DNA from: JBOFCO01 sp051646105
Lineage (GTDB): Bacteria > Pseudomonadota > Alphaproteobacteria > Rhodobacterales > Rhodobacteraceae
DNA: 31,999 nt
Assembly (NCBI GenBank): GCA_051646105.1
Contig: JBOFCO010000093.1
Location: 1-31,999, forward strand
Direction of reading: 5' to 3'
Both the position numbers and the translations under genes were made by a program. Shown in pieces: positions 24,913 to 31,999 of the stretch (positions are counted from its first letter, which is position 1; each line of letters begins with the position of its first letter). Under the pieces are notes generated by a model. That model was given only the letters and a program-made list of their open reading frames with translations, had not been told where the DNA came from and did not search any database.

Positions 24913-25818
24913 ATCCGCAAGGTCAAACGGTGTGGTCTGATAGATCTCGTTCACCCAGTTGCCATAAAGCAGATGTGCATGGCTACGCCAGCGGTTGCGC
25001 GGCGGGCGCGACGGATCGTCGTCAGGATAGTAGTTCATCGGCACGTTGATGGGTTTTCCGGCCGCCGTGTCGCGGTCGTATTCCTCTTTCAGCGTGCCGT
25101 TGTCGTATTCAAAGTGGTTGAAGATATACAGCGCGCGGTGATCTGCATCCTCGACCAGACAGGGCCCGACCTCGTCGCTGCCCAGCAGGGTGCGCAGTCC
25201 GGGCGCGGCGGCAATCTCGGCATCGCGCATTTCGGTCCAGCGGCTGACCGGAATCACGAAATCGTCCGAAAACCCGCGCAGATACGGGGATGACGGCACA
25301 AGGTTGCGGTGCGGAAAGCAGCCAAAGGCCTTGGCGGGCAGGATGTGTTTCGGCACACCATGGAAATGATAGATCATCGCCATCCCGCCCCAGCAGACAC
25401 CAAAGGTGGACTGCACGTTGGTCTGCGTCCAGTCCATGACTTCGCGCAGTTCATCCCAATAGGTCACATCTTCGAACGCCATGTGTTCGATGGGGGCACC
25501 GGTAATGATAAGCCCGTCAAACTTTTCGTCCCTGACCTCGGAAAACGGACGATAGAAGGTGGCCATATGCTCGGCCGCCGTGTTCTTGGTCTGATGCTCG
25601 CTCATGCGGATCAACTGGAAATCGATCTGCAACGGCGTCGCGCCGATCAGCCGGGCAAACTGGTTTTCGGTCTGGATTTTCTTTGGCATCAGGTTCAGCA
25701 GACCGATGCGCAGCGGGCGGATGTCCTGATGTGCGGCGCGGTCGGGCGACATCACCATGACGCCTTCCTTTGACAGCACGTCAAAGGCGGGAAGCGTCTC
25801 GGGCAGGGTGATGGGCAT
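24898..25818 (-). CDS. metA: Homoserine O-acyltransferase MetA, predicted acetyl-CoA specific (MetAA)
   Basis: A 306-residue enzyme that acylates homoserine, the first committed step of methionine synthesis. The nucleophile is Cys142 (CWGG), with His235 and Glu237 (NHFEYD) completing the active site, all at the family's usual positions. Residue 111 is Glu (GAPIEH), whereas Escherichia coli MetA has Gly; Glu at 111 is the known determinant of acetyl-CoA use, so the product is predicted to be O-acetylhomoserine. GAGG lies seven bases before the ATG. The gene follows the P-loop ATPase gene by 44 bases, too short and lacking the motifs for a SAM-II riboswitch. A hairpin spans its stop codon. Confidence 0.95.
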   Translation of the reverse strand: MPITLPETLPAFDVLSKEGVMVMSPDRAAHQDIRPLRIGLLNLMPKKIQTENQFARLIGATPLQIDFQLIRMSEHQTKNTAAEHMATFYRPFSEVRDEKFDGLIITGAPIEHMAFEDVTYWDELREVMDWTQTNVQSTFGVCWGGMAMIYHFHGVPKHILPAKAFGCFPHRNLVPSSPYLRGFSDDFVIPVSRWTEMRDAEIAAAPGLRTLLGSDEVGPCLVEDADHRALYIFNHFEYDNGTLKEEYDRDTAAGKPINVPMNYYPDDDPSRPPRNRWRSHAHLLYGNWVNEIYQTTPFDLADIGRS

Positions 25819-25862
25819 TATGGAACCTCGATTCCGTCAGATTTTGCGGCGCGTTGGCTTAC

Positions 25863-26735
25863 CTATGCTTGCGCATTCCGTCGATCAAGCGCCTCTGCAA
25901 TCAACTCGTCGTAGTCGTGTTCGTTGTTGACCCTGGCAACCTCATCCGCCGTGACCTTGACCCCCCAGTTTCGGGCCATTGCCGCATACAGCGGCTGGCG
26001 GTGGGCAAGCGCATGGGCATAGGTGTAGCGGACAAAGGCGTCAGGATCGACCTTGTCCGGCGCATTCCCGGTTTCGTCCAGCCAGGCATGCCACATGCGG
26101 TTCAGGAAATCCGGCCGGTAATACATGGGCTTGGGCGCCCGGTCGAACCGCTGGATCAGGTCGGCGGTATGGGCCTCTGACCCTTCGATCCACACCATCA
26201 GCAGATTGTCGGACAAAACCTTCAGCACGGGATCATCGGGGTTGTCCGGATCGACGATTTCGCAAATGGAACCGCCGCTGTCGCAGACAAAGGACCTGTA
26301 GCCGTAAATATCATGGGCCCGCTTGATGAAGCGCTCCGTATCCAGCAGTGCGGCCACTTCCGCCTGCCGGTGCTGTTCCTGCCTGCGCATGTATTCGTCA
26401 AAGGGCAATCCATGCTTCTCCGGACTGCCCGGCTTGCCCAGATAGGTCGACAGAGGCGCCAGATTGTCGAAGGTGATGTTCGACGCGATATAGACGGAAT
26501 CCGTCATCAGCAGTTCCCGCAGCAGGGGAACCTTCATCGCCTCGCGTTTGAAATTGTCGGCGATATGTTCGCCCATATACCGGGTGCCGATCCGGTAATC
26601 GACCGAGTAGTGGAACCACCGGCCCGTGCCGCGCAGGATCGAGGAAAGCCGGGTCTTGCCAAGGCCGGACATGCCGAACAGCAATACGCTGCGCTTTGAC
26701 GCCGCCAAATATTCTTTTCCCGATCCGTAAAGCAT
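25863..26735 (-). CDS. P-loop ATPase of unknown role
   Basis: A 290-residue cytosolic protein. Walker A GMSGLGKT is at residues 21-28, directly after a hydrophobic strand (SVLLFG), so the nucleotide fold occupies the N-terminus. A likely second acidic strand is RSFVCDSGGSICEI, and the C-terminal part is rich in His, Tyr and Trp. I recognise homologues only as 'ATPase' in alphaproteobacteria. Two starts compete: ATG 26735, preferred because the product begins just before the fold with a G-rich upstream site, and ATG 26789, which overlaps the EamA gene stop (TGATG) and would add 18 residues and allow coupling. It lies between a permease and metA on the same strand. Confidence 0.75.
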   Translation of the reverse strand: MLYGSGKEYLAASKRSVLLFGMSGLGKTRLSSILRGTGRWFHYSVDYRIGTRYMGEHIADNFKREAMKVPLLRELLMTDSVYIASNITFDNLAPLSTYLGKPGSPEKHGLPFDEYMRRQEQHRQAEVAALLDTERFIKRAHDIYGYRSFVCDSGGSICEIVDPDNPDDPVLKVLSDNLLMVWIEGSEAHTADLIQRFDRAPKPMYYRPDFLNRMWHAWLDETGNAPDKVDPDAFVRYTYAHALAHRQPLYAAMARNWGVKVTADEVARVNNEHDYDELIAEALDRRNAQA

Positions 26736-26788
26736 CTGCCCACCCCGCCTGACCAGCCCGGTGTTATCCTGAACGCGGGCGGGGTTCA

Positions 26789-27724
26789 TCACATTTCTTG
26801 CGGGTGTCCACCGGGCTGGCGGCCGCGCAGGATACGCCCGTCGATCACCAGCAGCCCCAATGCCAGCAGTGCAAAGCCGACATAGGCGGACCATGGCAGG
26901 GTTTCGTCGAAAAGCACGGCGCCCAGCACAATGGCGACCGGAACCAGAAGCAGCGTGACCAGCGACAGGTTCCCGGCCCCGGCGCGCGCCAGAACGGCAT
27001 AGAACAGCATATAGGCGAAGGCCGATGCGATAAACGCCAGATAGGCCAGCGCCACCCAGGTGACGGGGGAATAGTCCAGCGTCGGGCGTCCCTCGACCAG
27101 CAGCGCGACGGGGATCATCACCAATGCCGATGCGGTCAGCATCCCGGCTGCCGAAACCTCTGGCCGCAGCCCCGCCAAAGCGCGGCGGGCAAAGATGCCC
27201 GACAAGGCATAGGACAGCGTCGCCCCGAGTATCGCGATCTGTCCCAGCGATGTCAGGTCAAGCCGCGACAGGTTGTGCAGGCCGATCGCCGTTGCAACCC
27301 CCGCAAAACCCAGCGCGACACCGATGCCCTTGCGCAGCGTCAGCCGTTCGTCGGGAAAAACCAGCGCCGCCAGCAGAACCGTCAGGATCGCGGTAAAGGC
27401 GTTCAGGATACCCGCCAGGCCAGAGGGAACATGCTGCTGCCCCCAGACGATCAGTGAAAAGGGCAGGGCATTGTTCAACAGCCCCATCACCATGAATGCC
27501 GCCAGCGCCCGACTGCCGCGCGGTACGGCCAATCCCCGTATCGCCACATAGATCCACAGCAGCACCGCGGCCCCGCTGACTCGCGCGGCGACGATGGTCA
27601 GGGGCGCGACCTCGGCCAGCGCCGCCCGGTTCGAAGGAAAAGACCCACCCCAGATCAGGGCCAGAAGGGCAAGCATTGCCCAGGCGATCAGGGAAATCGA
27701 TTGTTGGACCGGATGCTGTTTCAT
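26789..27724 (-). CDS. EamA/DMT family permease
   Basis: A 311-residue inner membrane protein with about ten hydrophobic helices in two homologous halves, the EamA (drug/metabolite transporter) layout. The first helix carries ALIWGGSFPSNRAALAEVAPL, typical of the family, and the second half repeats the pattern near LSYALSGIFARR. Members export amino acids, metabolites or drugs; specificity cannot be predicted. Proximity to metA makes a methionine-pathway metabolite conceivable, but this is inference. Its TGA overlaps a possible start of the ATPase gene. It likely heads the EamA-ATPase-metA transcript. Confidence 0.88.
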   Translation of the reverse strand: MKQHPVQQSISLIAWAMLALLALIWGGSFPSNRAALAEVAPLTIVAARVSGAAVLLWIYVAIRGLAVPRGSRALAAFMVMGLLNNALPFSLIVWGQQHVPSGLAGILNAFTAILTVLLAALVFPDERLTLRKGIGVALGFAGVATAIGLHNLSRLDLTSLGQIAILGATLSYALSGIFARRALAGLRPEVSAAGMLTASALVMIPVALLVEGRPTLDYSPVTWVALAYLAFIASAFAYMLFYAVLARAGAGNLSLVTLLLVPVAIVLGAVLFDETLPWSAYVGFALLALGLLVIDGRILRGRQPGGHPQEM

Positions 27725-27800
27725 GCGGATGTTCTAGCTGGCTGACAGGGGCGGGACGACCCGTTTCTTGTGAATTCGGCAGACATGAGCAGAAATGCTT

Positions 27801-27826
27801 ACGCCCCCGCCGTGGGGCGGGGGCGT
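27801..27826 (-). terminator. Strong hairpin downstream of the FadL-like gene
   Basis: Arms 27801-27811 and 27816-27826 form an 11-bp perfect, mostly GC stem (ACGCCCCCGCC/GGCGGGGGCGT) with a 4-base loop. It lies 21 bases beyond the FadL-like gene stop on the minus strand. The following bases (AAGCATTTCT) lack a clean T-run, so it may be an atypical terminator. Confidence 0.6.
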
Positions 27827-27846
27827 GCTTTCATCTGGTTTGCAGA

Positions 27847-28884
27847 TCAGAACTGATGCGTCAGGCTGACGCCAAAGCCGATCGCGCTTGAATCCTCGAA
27901 CGGGATGCCCGCCCGCGATGTGGCGTCTCCGATGTCGACATAGCGCAGGCCCGTGGTGATTTTTGTCTTTTCGTCAATGGTATAGATCGCGGCCAGCGAC
28001 ACGCTGCGATAGCCATCGGTCGGGCTGAGGTTCGGCTGAACCTCGCCATCCTGCGGTTCATAGCTGAACGACAGCGCACCCGACCAGCGTTCATTGAACC
28101 GACGTCCCACCCCAAGCGTATAGGTGATGACATCGTTGCTGTACTCGACCAGCGATCCCAGCGGATAGGCCGCAGGTGTCACGTCATATTCCGACCAGTC
28201 CACCCAGCGGACCGAACCAAAGACAAGCGTGCCTTCCGCCACGCCGGTCTGGAAATCAAGGTTCAGGGATTGCGGTGTGGTGTTGTCAAAGCTGAACGGC
28301 AGCCCGAATTCCGTGCTGTCAAGCGTGTGATCGATTTCTGAGTTGTAGGTCAGGGCCACGCGCAGCGCGATATCGGGGCGTTCATAGGCCACGCCCGCCA
28401 CATAACCCAGCCCCCAGTCATCCTCTGTTGACAGCGTGTAACCGCCGACGAGCGGAACCGAGGCATCCCCTGCCAGACGATGCGCCCGCAGACCGCCATA
28501 GATGCTGACATTCGACGGCATCCGGTAGTGCAGCAATCCGGTGATGGCCAGCGACCGCAACTCTGCCCGTGTTCCCGCCAGCGGACCGGCCGGATAGGCG
28601 ATGCCTGCCCCGAAAGGCTGGTCCAGGATCATCGCGGCGGAAAGCTCATCCGTCAGCGGCTTTTTGTAGGACAGGCTGAACTGGCCGAAATCCTGCCCCA
28701 CATCGCCCGCGAAAAGCGAGTTGGCCGAATTTACGTCAACCGCCAGATCGCCAAAGGACAGTGTCGCCACTTCGCCTTTTTCCCAAAGGATCGCCAGCCC
28801 CTGACCAGACCGGTCAATCCCGCCCGCGTGGGCCGCTGCGGACAGCAGCAGCAGCGGTATAGTCGTGTTGATGATGTTTTTCAT
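27847..28884 (-). CDS. FadL/OmpP1-like outer membrane transport protein
   Basis: A 345-residue beta-barrel protein. Residues 1-20 are a signal peptide ending SAAAHA; the mature N-terminus (GGIDRSGQGLAILWEKG) resembles the FadL hatch, where hydrophobic ligands exit the barrel. Alternating amphipathic strands fill the rest, and the protein ends in phenylalanine (HQF), the outer membrane insertion signal. FadL proteins import long-chain fatty acids or aromatic hydrocarbons. At 345 residues it is shorter than E. coli FadL (about 420 mature), as in other Rhodobacteraceae versions I recall. An AGGGAG ribosome site precedes the ATG. It seems to be monocistronic. Confidence 0.85.
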   Translation of the reverse strand: MKNIINTTIPLLLLSAAAHAGGIDRSGQGLAILWEKGEVATLSFGDLAVDVNSANSLFAGDVGQDFGQFSLSYKKPLTDELSAAMILDQPFGAGIAYPAGPLAGTRAELRSLAITGLLHYRMPSNVSIYGGLRAHRLAGDASVPLVGGYTLSTEDDWGLGYVAGVAYERPDIALRVALTYNSEIDHTLDSTEFGLPFSFDNTTPQSLNLDFQTGVAEGTLVFGSVRWVDWSEYDVTPAAYPLGSLVEYSNDVITYTLGVGRRFNERWSGALSFSYEPQDGEVQPNLSPTDGYRSVSLAAIYTIDEKTKITTGLRYVDIGDATSRAGIPFEDSSAIGFGVSLTHQF

Positions 28885-29014
28885 TGTCTCCCTGCCTCTC
28901 CCTCAAGAGACTCCCCAATGACGGAACGATACGCTGCGACAGTCTGTCACGCAATCTTGTCCGGTCATGACCTTGCGGCACTCGATTGCGATATCGTGCC
29001 CTGGCAGCGCAGGA

Positions 29015-29293
29015 TTATCGTTCTTCGAGCACATATTCGCGGGGAATGCGCTGTGTCAGCTTCCACCAGCGCGATTTTCGCGTCAGCTCCACATGGGTTT
29101 CATAGGCTTCGCGGTCGCGAAACACCTCATGCACGGCAAAGCGGACGGGGTCCGCGCGGGATCGCCACACCTCGAAAGCGACACAGCCGTGTTCGGCACG
29201 AACCGCGGCCAGCCGCTCCGGCAGCATGGCGGAAACGGTGTCGGCCTCTTCGAGGCTGCGGCAGATCAGAAAGCCGTTCACGACCAGTGTCAT
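29015..29293 (-). CDS. ABM-fold monooxygenase-like small protein
   Basis: A 92-residue protein with the antibiotic biosynthesis monooxygenase (ABM) ferredoxin-like fold pattern: strand, helix with VSAMLPERLAAVRAEHGCVAFEV, then FAVHEVFRDREAYETHV. Family members include quinol monooxygenases such as YgiN, and many have no known reaction. Its ATG lies six bases past the stop of the alcohol dehydrogenase gene, so they are surely cotranscribed and perhaps act in one catabolic route. No ribosome site stands out, which fits coupled translation. Confidence 0.82.
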   Translation of the reverse strand: MTLVVNGFLICRSLEEADTVSAMLPERLAAVRAEHGCVAFEVWRSRADPVRFAVHEVFRDREAYETHVELTRKSRWWKLTQRIPREYVLEER

Positions 29294-29299
29294 CTGTCG

Positions 29300-30295
29300 T
29301 CAACCGGGAATCACCAGCGCGCGGATTTCACCTCGCGCCGGGGGATTGGCGATCGCATCGACCGCCTCGTCGAAAGACAGGGTGCGGGAAATCAGCGGCG
29401 CGACCTGCATGGAACCGTCGGCGATCATGCGGGCCGCGCGGGCATGGGTGAACGGATTGATAAAGGAGAACAGCATCTGGACCTCGCGGAACAACAGATC
29501 AAAGGGCTCTATCGCGACCGTTTCCCCCGCAGCCAGAACGCCCAGAATCACGATGCGGCCGCCACTGCGCGCAAGTCGCTGCGACAGTGCGACGGTTTCT
29601 GCGATCCCCGCGCATTCCACAACAAGATCGGCCCCGTCGGGCCACGCGGCCAGCGCATCGGTGGCATTTCCGGCGGTCAGTGACGCACCCAGGTCCAGCG
29701 CAAGACCACGCTTGCCCCGATCCCTGGTCAGCAGCATCACCTCTGCCCCCGCATTTCGCAGCAATTGCACGACCAGCAACCCGATCACACCACCGCCGAT
29801 GACCAGCGCCCGCTCTCCGGCAACCGGTTTGCCCATGTCGACGCCGTGGATGCAGCAGGCCAGCGGTTCGCAGAACGCTCCGTGATGCGGATGCAGCCCT
29901 GCGGGAAGGGCAAAAGCCTGACCGGCGGGAATGGCGGCATATTCGGCAAAGCCGCCATCACGGTGCACACCAATGGCGCTGAGGTTCCGGCACAGGTTGA
30001 CCCGGCCCGCGCGGCACTGGTCACAGGTGCCGCAACTGATGTTGGGGTCGCAGGTGACGCGATCCCCGATCCGATGCCCGGCCGCACCCTGGCCAAGGGC
30101 GGTGACGATGCCGCAGAATTCATGGCCCAGCGTCAGAACCGGGGCCGACGGGAATTCGCCCTTCAGGATATGCCGGTCGGTGCCACAGATGCCCGCCGCC
30201 TCGACCCTGACCAGAACTTCCCCCGGTCCGGGTTCCGGCGTGGAAACCCTGTCATGGCGCAGATCGCCCACGGCGTGCAGTCGGATGGCATGCAT
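29300..30295 (-). CDS. Zinc-dependent medium-chain alcohol dehydrogenase
   Basis: A 331-residue MDR-family enzyme oxidising an alcohol or polyol with NAD(P). Catalytic zinc ligands are Cys37 (GICGTD) and His58-Glu59 (GHE). A structural zinc site is formed by Cys88, Cys91, Cys94 and Cys102. The Rossmann motif is GGGVIG. The pattern resembles sorbitol/threonine/butanediol-type dehydrogenases, and the exact substrate is unknown. ATG 30295 is chosen because the product begins MHAIRLHAVGD in the family's way; an in-frame extension upstream is Arg/Gln-rich and not family-like. It is the first gene of a two-gene transcript with the ABM protein and diverges from the DUF1007 gene. Confidence 0.9.
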   Translation of the reverse strand: MHAIRLHAVGDLRHDRVSTPEPGPGEVLVRVEAAGICGTDRHILKGEFPSAPVLTLGHEFCGIVTALGQGAAGHRIGDRVTCDPNISCGTCDQCRAGRVNLCRNLSAIGVHRDGGFAEYAAIPAGQAFALPAGLHPHHGAFCEPLACCIHGVDMGKPVAGERALVIGGGVIGLLVVQLLRNAGAEVMLLTRDRGKRGLALDLGASLTAGNATDALAAWPDGADLVVECAGIAETVALSQRLARSGGRIVILGVLAAGETVAIEPFDLLFREVQMLFSFINPFTHARAARMIADGSMQVAPLISRTLSFDEAVDAIANPPARGEIRALVIPG

Positions 30296-30391
30296 GTCCG
30301 GTCCTGTCCTTTGGGGCGCTCCGCCTTGGTAGCGCTCTTGTCTGAAAGACTGACACGCCAAAACGACTTCCGCCACCAAAACTCACGTGGA

Positions 30392-30415
30392 ATTGCCGCC
30401 TGGGCAGGCGGCAAT
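30392..30415. promoter_or_regulatory. 10-bp perfect inverted repeat in the divergent dehydrogenase/DUF1007 region
   Basis: Arms 30392-30401 and 30406-30415 (ATTGCCGCCT/AGGCGGCAAT) are perfectly complementary with a 4-base centre. The 193-base region between the two divergent genes holds no coding sequence. The repeat lies about 75 bases before the DUF1007 start; it may be an operator or a leader hairpin. No T-run follows. Confidence 0.5.
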
Positions 30416-30488
30416 CTTCCGCCCCGATAGCTGCATCGGTGTCGCATGGCCTCTCGCCCTTTTCGGCCGTGAACACTACACTGTCAGG

Positions 30489-31160
30489 ATGTCCAGATCC
30501 CTGCATTTCATTCTTGGCGTTGCGCTTTCGCTTTTCGCATCCCCCGCAACGGCGCATCCGCATGTGTTTGTCGATGTGACAGTTGCGCTGATCTTCGATG
30601 CTGACGGTCGGCTTTCCGGGCTGCGCGTCAGCTGGAGCTATGATGAGCTTTACTCGCTGATGCTGATCGAGGAGCGCGGGCTTGACGCCGACGGCGACGG
30701 TGCGCTGACGCCGGCTGAAAACACCCGGATCCAGGGATTTGACATGAACTGGGAGGCAGGCTTTGCCGGCGACAGTTCTCTGGTGCAGGGCGGCCGCACG
30801 CTGGAACTTTCCCCGCCACAACAAACCACCGCAGAATACCGCGATGGCCGCCTGATCTCGACCCACCTGCGGCAGATCGTTCAGCCCGTCGATCCCGCAG
30901 CGGGGCCGATTGTGATGCAGGCTTATGATCCCAGCTATTACACTGCCTATTCCATCGAGATGCCTTTGACGGTCGAGGGTCGGGCGGATTGCACGGCGCA
31001 GGTCTTTGCTCCCGATCCGGCCGACATTTCCGACGAATTTCTGGCCGCGCTGGACGAGCAGATGGGGGAGTCGATGCCAGTCGGGGAATTCCCTTCGGTC
31101 GGTGCGGCGTTTTCCGATGAAATCCGTGTGGCGTGCGGGGCAGGGGCACCGACGCAATGA
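30489..31160 (+). CDS. DUF1007 family periplasmic protein
   Basis: A 223-residue exported protein. The signal peptide (residues 1-22) ends SPATA, so the mature chain begins HPHVFVDV, exposing His23 and His25 at its terminus. Residues 66-77 (DADGDGALTPAE) are a canonical 12-residue EF-hand loop, which would bind calcium. Two cysteines lie late in the protein. DUF1007 genes are known to accompany NicO/RcnA-type nickel/cobalt transporters, and here the next gene overlaps by ATGA. A role as periplasmic metal-binding partner of that transporter is inferred. The start has only a weak ribosome site (CAGG directly before the ATG), so its position is moderately certain. Confidence 0.85.
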   Translation: MSRSLHFILGVALSLFASPATAHPHVFVDVTVALIFDADGRLSGLRVSWSYDELYSLMLIEERGLDADGDGALTPAENTRIQGFDMNWEAGFAGDSSLVQGGRTLELSPPQQTTAEYRDGRLISTHLRQIVQPVDPAAGPIVMQAYDPSYYTAYSIEMPLTVEGRADCTAQVFAPDPADISDEFLAALDEQMGESMPVGEFPSVGAAFSDEIRVACGAGAPTQ

Positions 31161-31999
31161 CCGGGGCTAGAGGGCTTGGTCTTGCCGGTCTTGGACTGGC
31201 GGCGGTGGCTGCGGCGCTGTGGCTGGGCGGTGCAGGCGACGCTTTGCAGGGCTGGACCATTGCCCGGCAGGAAGAGTTTCGCGCCACAATGGCCGGGGCG
31301 CTGCGTGCGCTGCGTGCAGGGCAGCCGAGTGCTGTGTTCGGCCTGATCGCGGTCGCGTTCGGCTATGGCCTTGCCCATGCGGCGGGGCCGGGGCATGGCA
31401 AGGTGCTGCTGGGGGGCTACGGGCTTTCCGGGCAGGCGGGGGCCGGGCGGCGCGGGGCGCTGCGGTTGATCGGCCTTTCGCTGGCCGCAAGCCTTGCACA
31501 GGCAACGACAGCCGTCCTTCTGGTTTATGGCGGGGTGCTGGCGCTGGGCTGGGGGCGCGAGCGCATTGCCGGACTTGCCGAGGGCGTGCTGGACAGGGCC
31601 AGCTATGCCGCGATTGCCGGTCTGGGCCTGTGGATCGCGCTGCGCGGGTTGCGGCGGTGGTGGCGCCTGCGGTCCGAAGCGGTTGCCGCGACTGAAATCG
31701 ACAATCACCACCATGGTCACGGCCACCACAGCCACCCGAACCACGATCACGACCATGGCCCCGATTGCGGCTGTGGCCATGCCCATGGTCCGACGCTGCA
31801 ACAGGCGAAAGCGGTTTCGGGTCTGCGCGATGCGCTGCTTCTGGTCGGCGGGATCGCCATCCGTCCGTGCACCGGCGCGGTGTTCCTGCTGCTGCTCTGC
31901 TGGCGCATGGGGCTGGATGCCGCCGGGATCGCCGGGGCGTATGCCATGGGGATTGGCACGGCACTGGTTTCGGCGCTTGTGGCCCTTGCCGCGCATGGC
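31157..31999 (+). CDS. NicO/RcnA-type nickel/cobalt exporter with His-rich loop, 3' truncated by window edge
   Basis: The frame runs open from ATG 31157 to the last base, giving 281 residues of an unfinished protein. The start overlaps the DUF1007 stop (ATGA). The first helix is residues 8-24; the family motif HAAGPGHGK holds His74 and His80; a second family motif, IRPCTGAVFLLLL, starts near nt 31858. Between them, nt 31701-31787 encode a loop dense in His with DCGC, typical of metal-sensing or binding loops in NicO/RcnA proteins. These export Ni2+ or Co2+ (some import). Which metal is carried cannot be told, and the missing C-terminus prevents a length check. Confidence 0.88.
   Translation, partial: MTGARGLGLAGLGLAAVAAALWLGGAGDALQGWTIARQEEFRATMAGALRALRAGQPSAVFGLIAVAFGYGLAHAAGPGHGKVLLGGYGLSGQAGAGRRGALRLIGLSLAASLAQATTAVLLVYGGVLALGWGRERIAGLAEGVLDRASYAAIAGLGLWIALRGLRRWWRLRSEAVAATEIDNHHHGHGHHSHPNHDHDHGPDCGCGHAHGPTLQQAKAVSGLRDALLLVGGIAIRPCTGAVFLLLLCWRMGLDAAGIAGAYAMGIGTALVSALVALAAHG

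Noticed and set aside
25819..25862. Possible SAM-II riboswitch before metA
   Set aside because: Only 44 bases lie between the genes and the conserved SAM-II core words are absent.
30330..30340. LacI-family operator (TGGTAGCGCT...) near the dehydrogenase start
   Set aside because: Only one half matches; the expected ACCA on the other side is CTTG.
30296..30488. Possible cobalamin or nickel/cobalt riboswitch before the DUF1007-NicO genes
   Set aside because: No B12-box-like or NiCo-type conserved segments are seen; only a simple inverted repeat.
1..31999. Search for CRISPR arrays, insertion sequences, tRNAs and phage genes
   Set aside because: No regularly spaced repeats, terminal inverted repeats with transposase, cloverleaf sequences or phage-type genes were seen by reading; a program scan would be needed to exclude a cryptic case.

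Overview
The window reads as a chromosomal segment of a high-GC alphaproteobacterium, most likely Rhodobacteraceae and perhaps Paracoccus-like. This is inferred from gene content and protein style. Pointers are a CckA hybrid kinase next to recA-alaS, GTTC-N7-GTTC type LexA boxes at recA, a short sulfotransferase of the kind often labelled 'gamma-glutamyl kinase', a DUF1127 gene divergent from a MocR regulator, and a VPLPA-CTERM secreted protein. I see no mobile element, CRISPR array, rRNA, tRNA or phage gene. Coding density is high and most genes look vertically inherited.

Layout. 1-1619: 3' part of an Atm1-type ABC exporter. 1722-6494 (+): a YfgM-like protein, lipoprotein BamB, GTPase Der and an RsmB-type rRNA methyltransferase, so envelope assembly and ribosome maturation genes lie together as in many proteobacteria. 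6585-8897 (+): CckA, preceded by a perfect palindrome carrying a TTAA-N7-TTAA CtrA-type site. 9074-9673 (-): sulfotransferase-like protein. 10079-15464 (+): recA with a promoter carrying two LexA boxes, a terminator, alaS, a DUF1330 gene, then rplM-rpsI with a structured leader and a terminator.

15627-20597: a small hypothetical gene, then DUF1127 (-) and a MocR-type regulator (+) diverging from an intergenic region with a repeated 14-bp operator-like word. A PotB-PotC-PotA type polyamine/spermidine-like ABC transporter follows, without a substrate-binding protein. 20610-24178 (-): an MsbA-like ABC exporter, a TetR regulator and polyphosphate kinase 2. 24337-24876 (+): a VPLPA-CTERM protein.

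24898-30295 (-): MetA with the Glu-111 signature of acetyl-CoA-using enzymes, a P-loop ATPase of unknown role, an EamA/DMT permease, a FadL-like outer membrane protein, an ABM-fold monooxygenase and a zinc alcohol dehydrogenase. 30489-31999 (+): a DUF1007 periplasmic protein with an EF-hand loop, overlapping a His-rich NicO/RcnA-type nickel/cobalt exporter cut by the window edge.

The most informative signals are regulatory: the CtrA-type site at cckA, the paired LexA boxes at recA, the repeated MocR/DUF1127 operator, the rplM leader hairpin, and hairpins whose loops hold the stop codons of DUF1127 and metA. The least understood genes are the 82-aa hypothetical protein, the ATPase beside metA, the VPLPA-CTERM protein and the DUF1007/NicO pair. 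I found no convincing wholly new multigene system.
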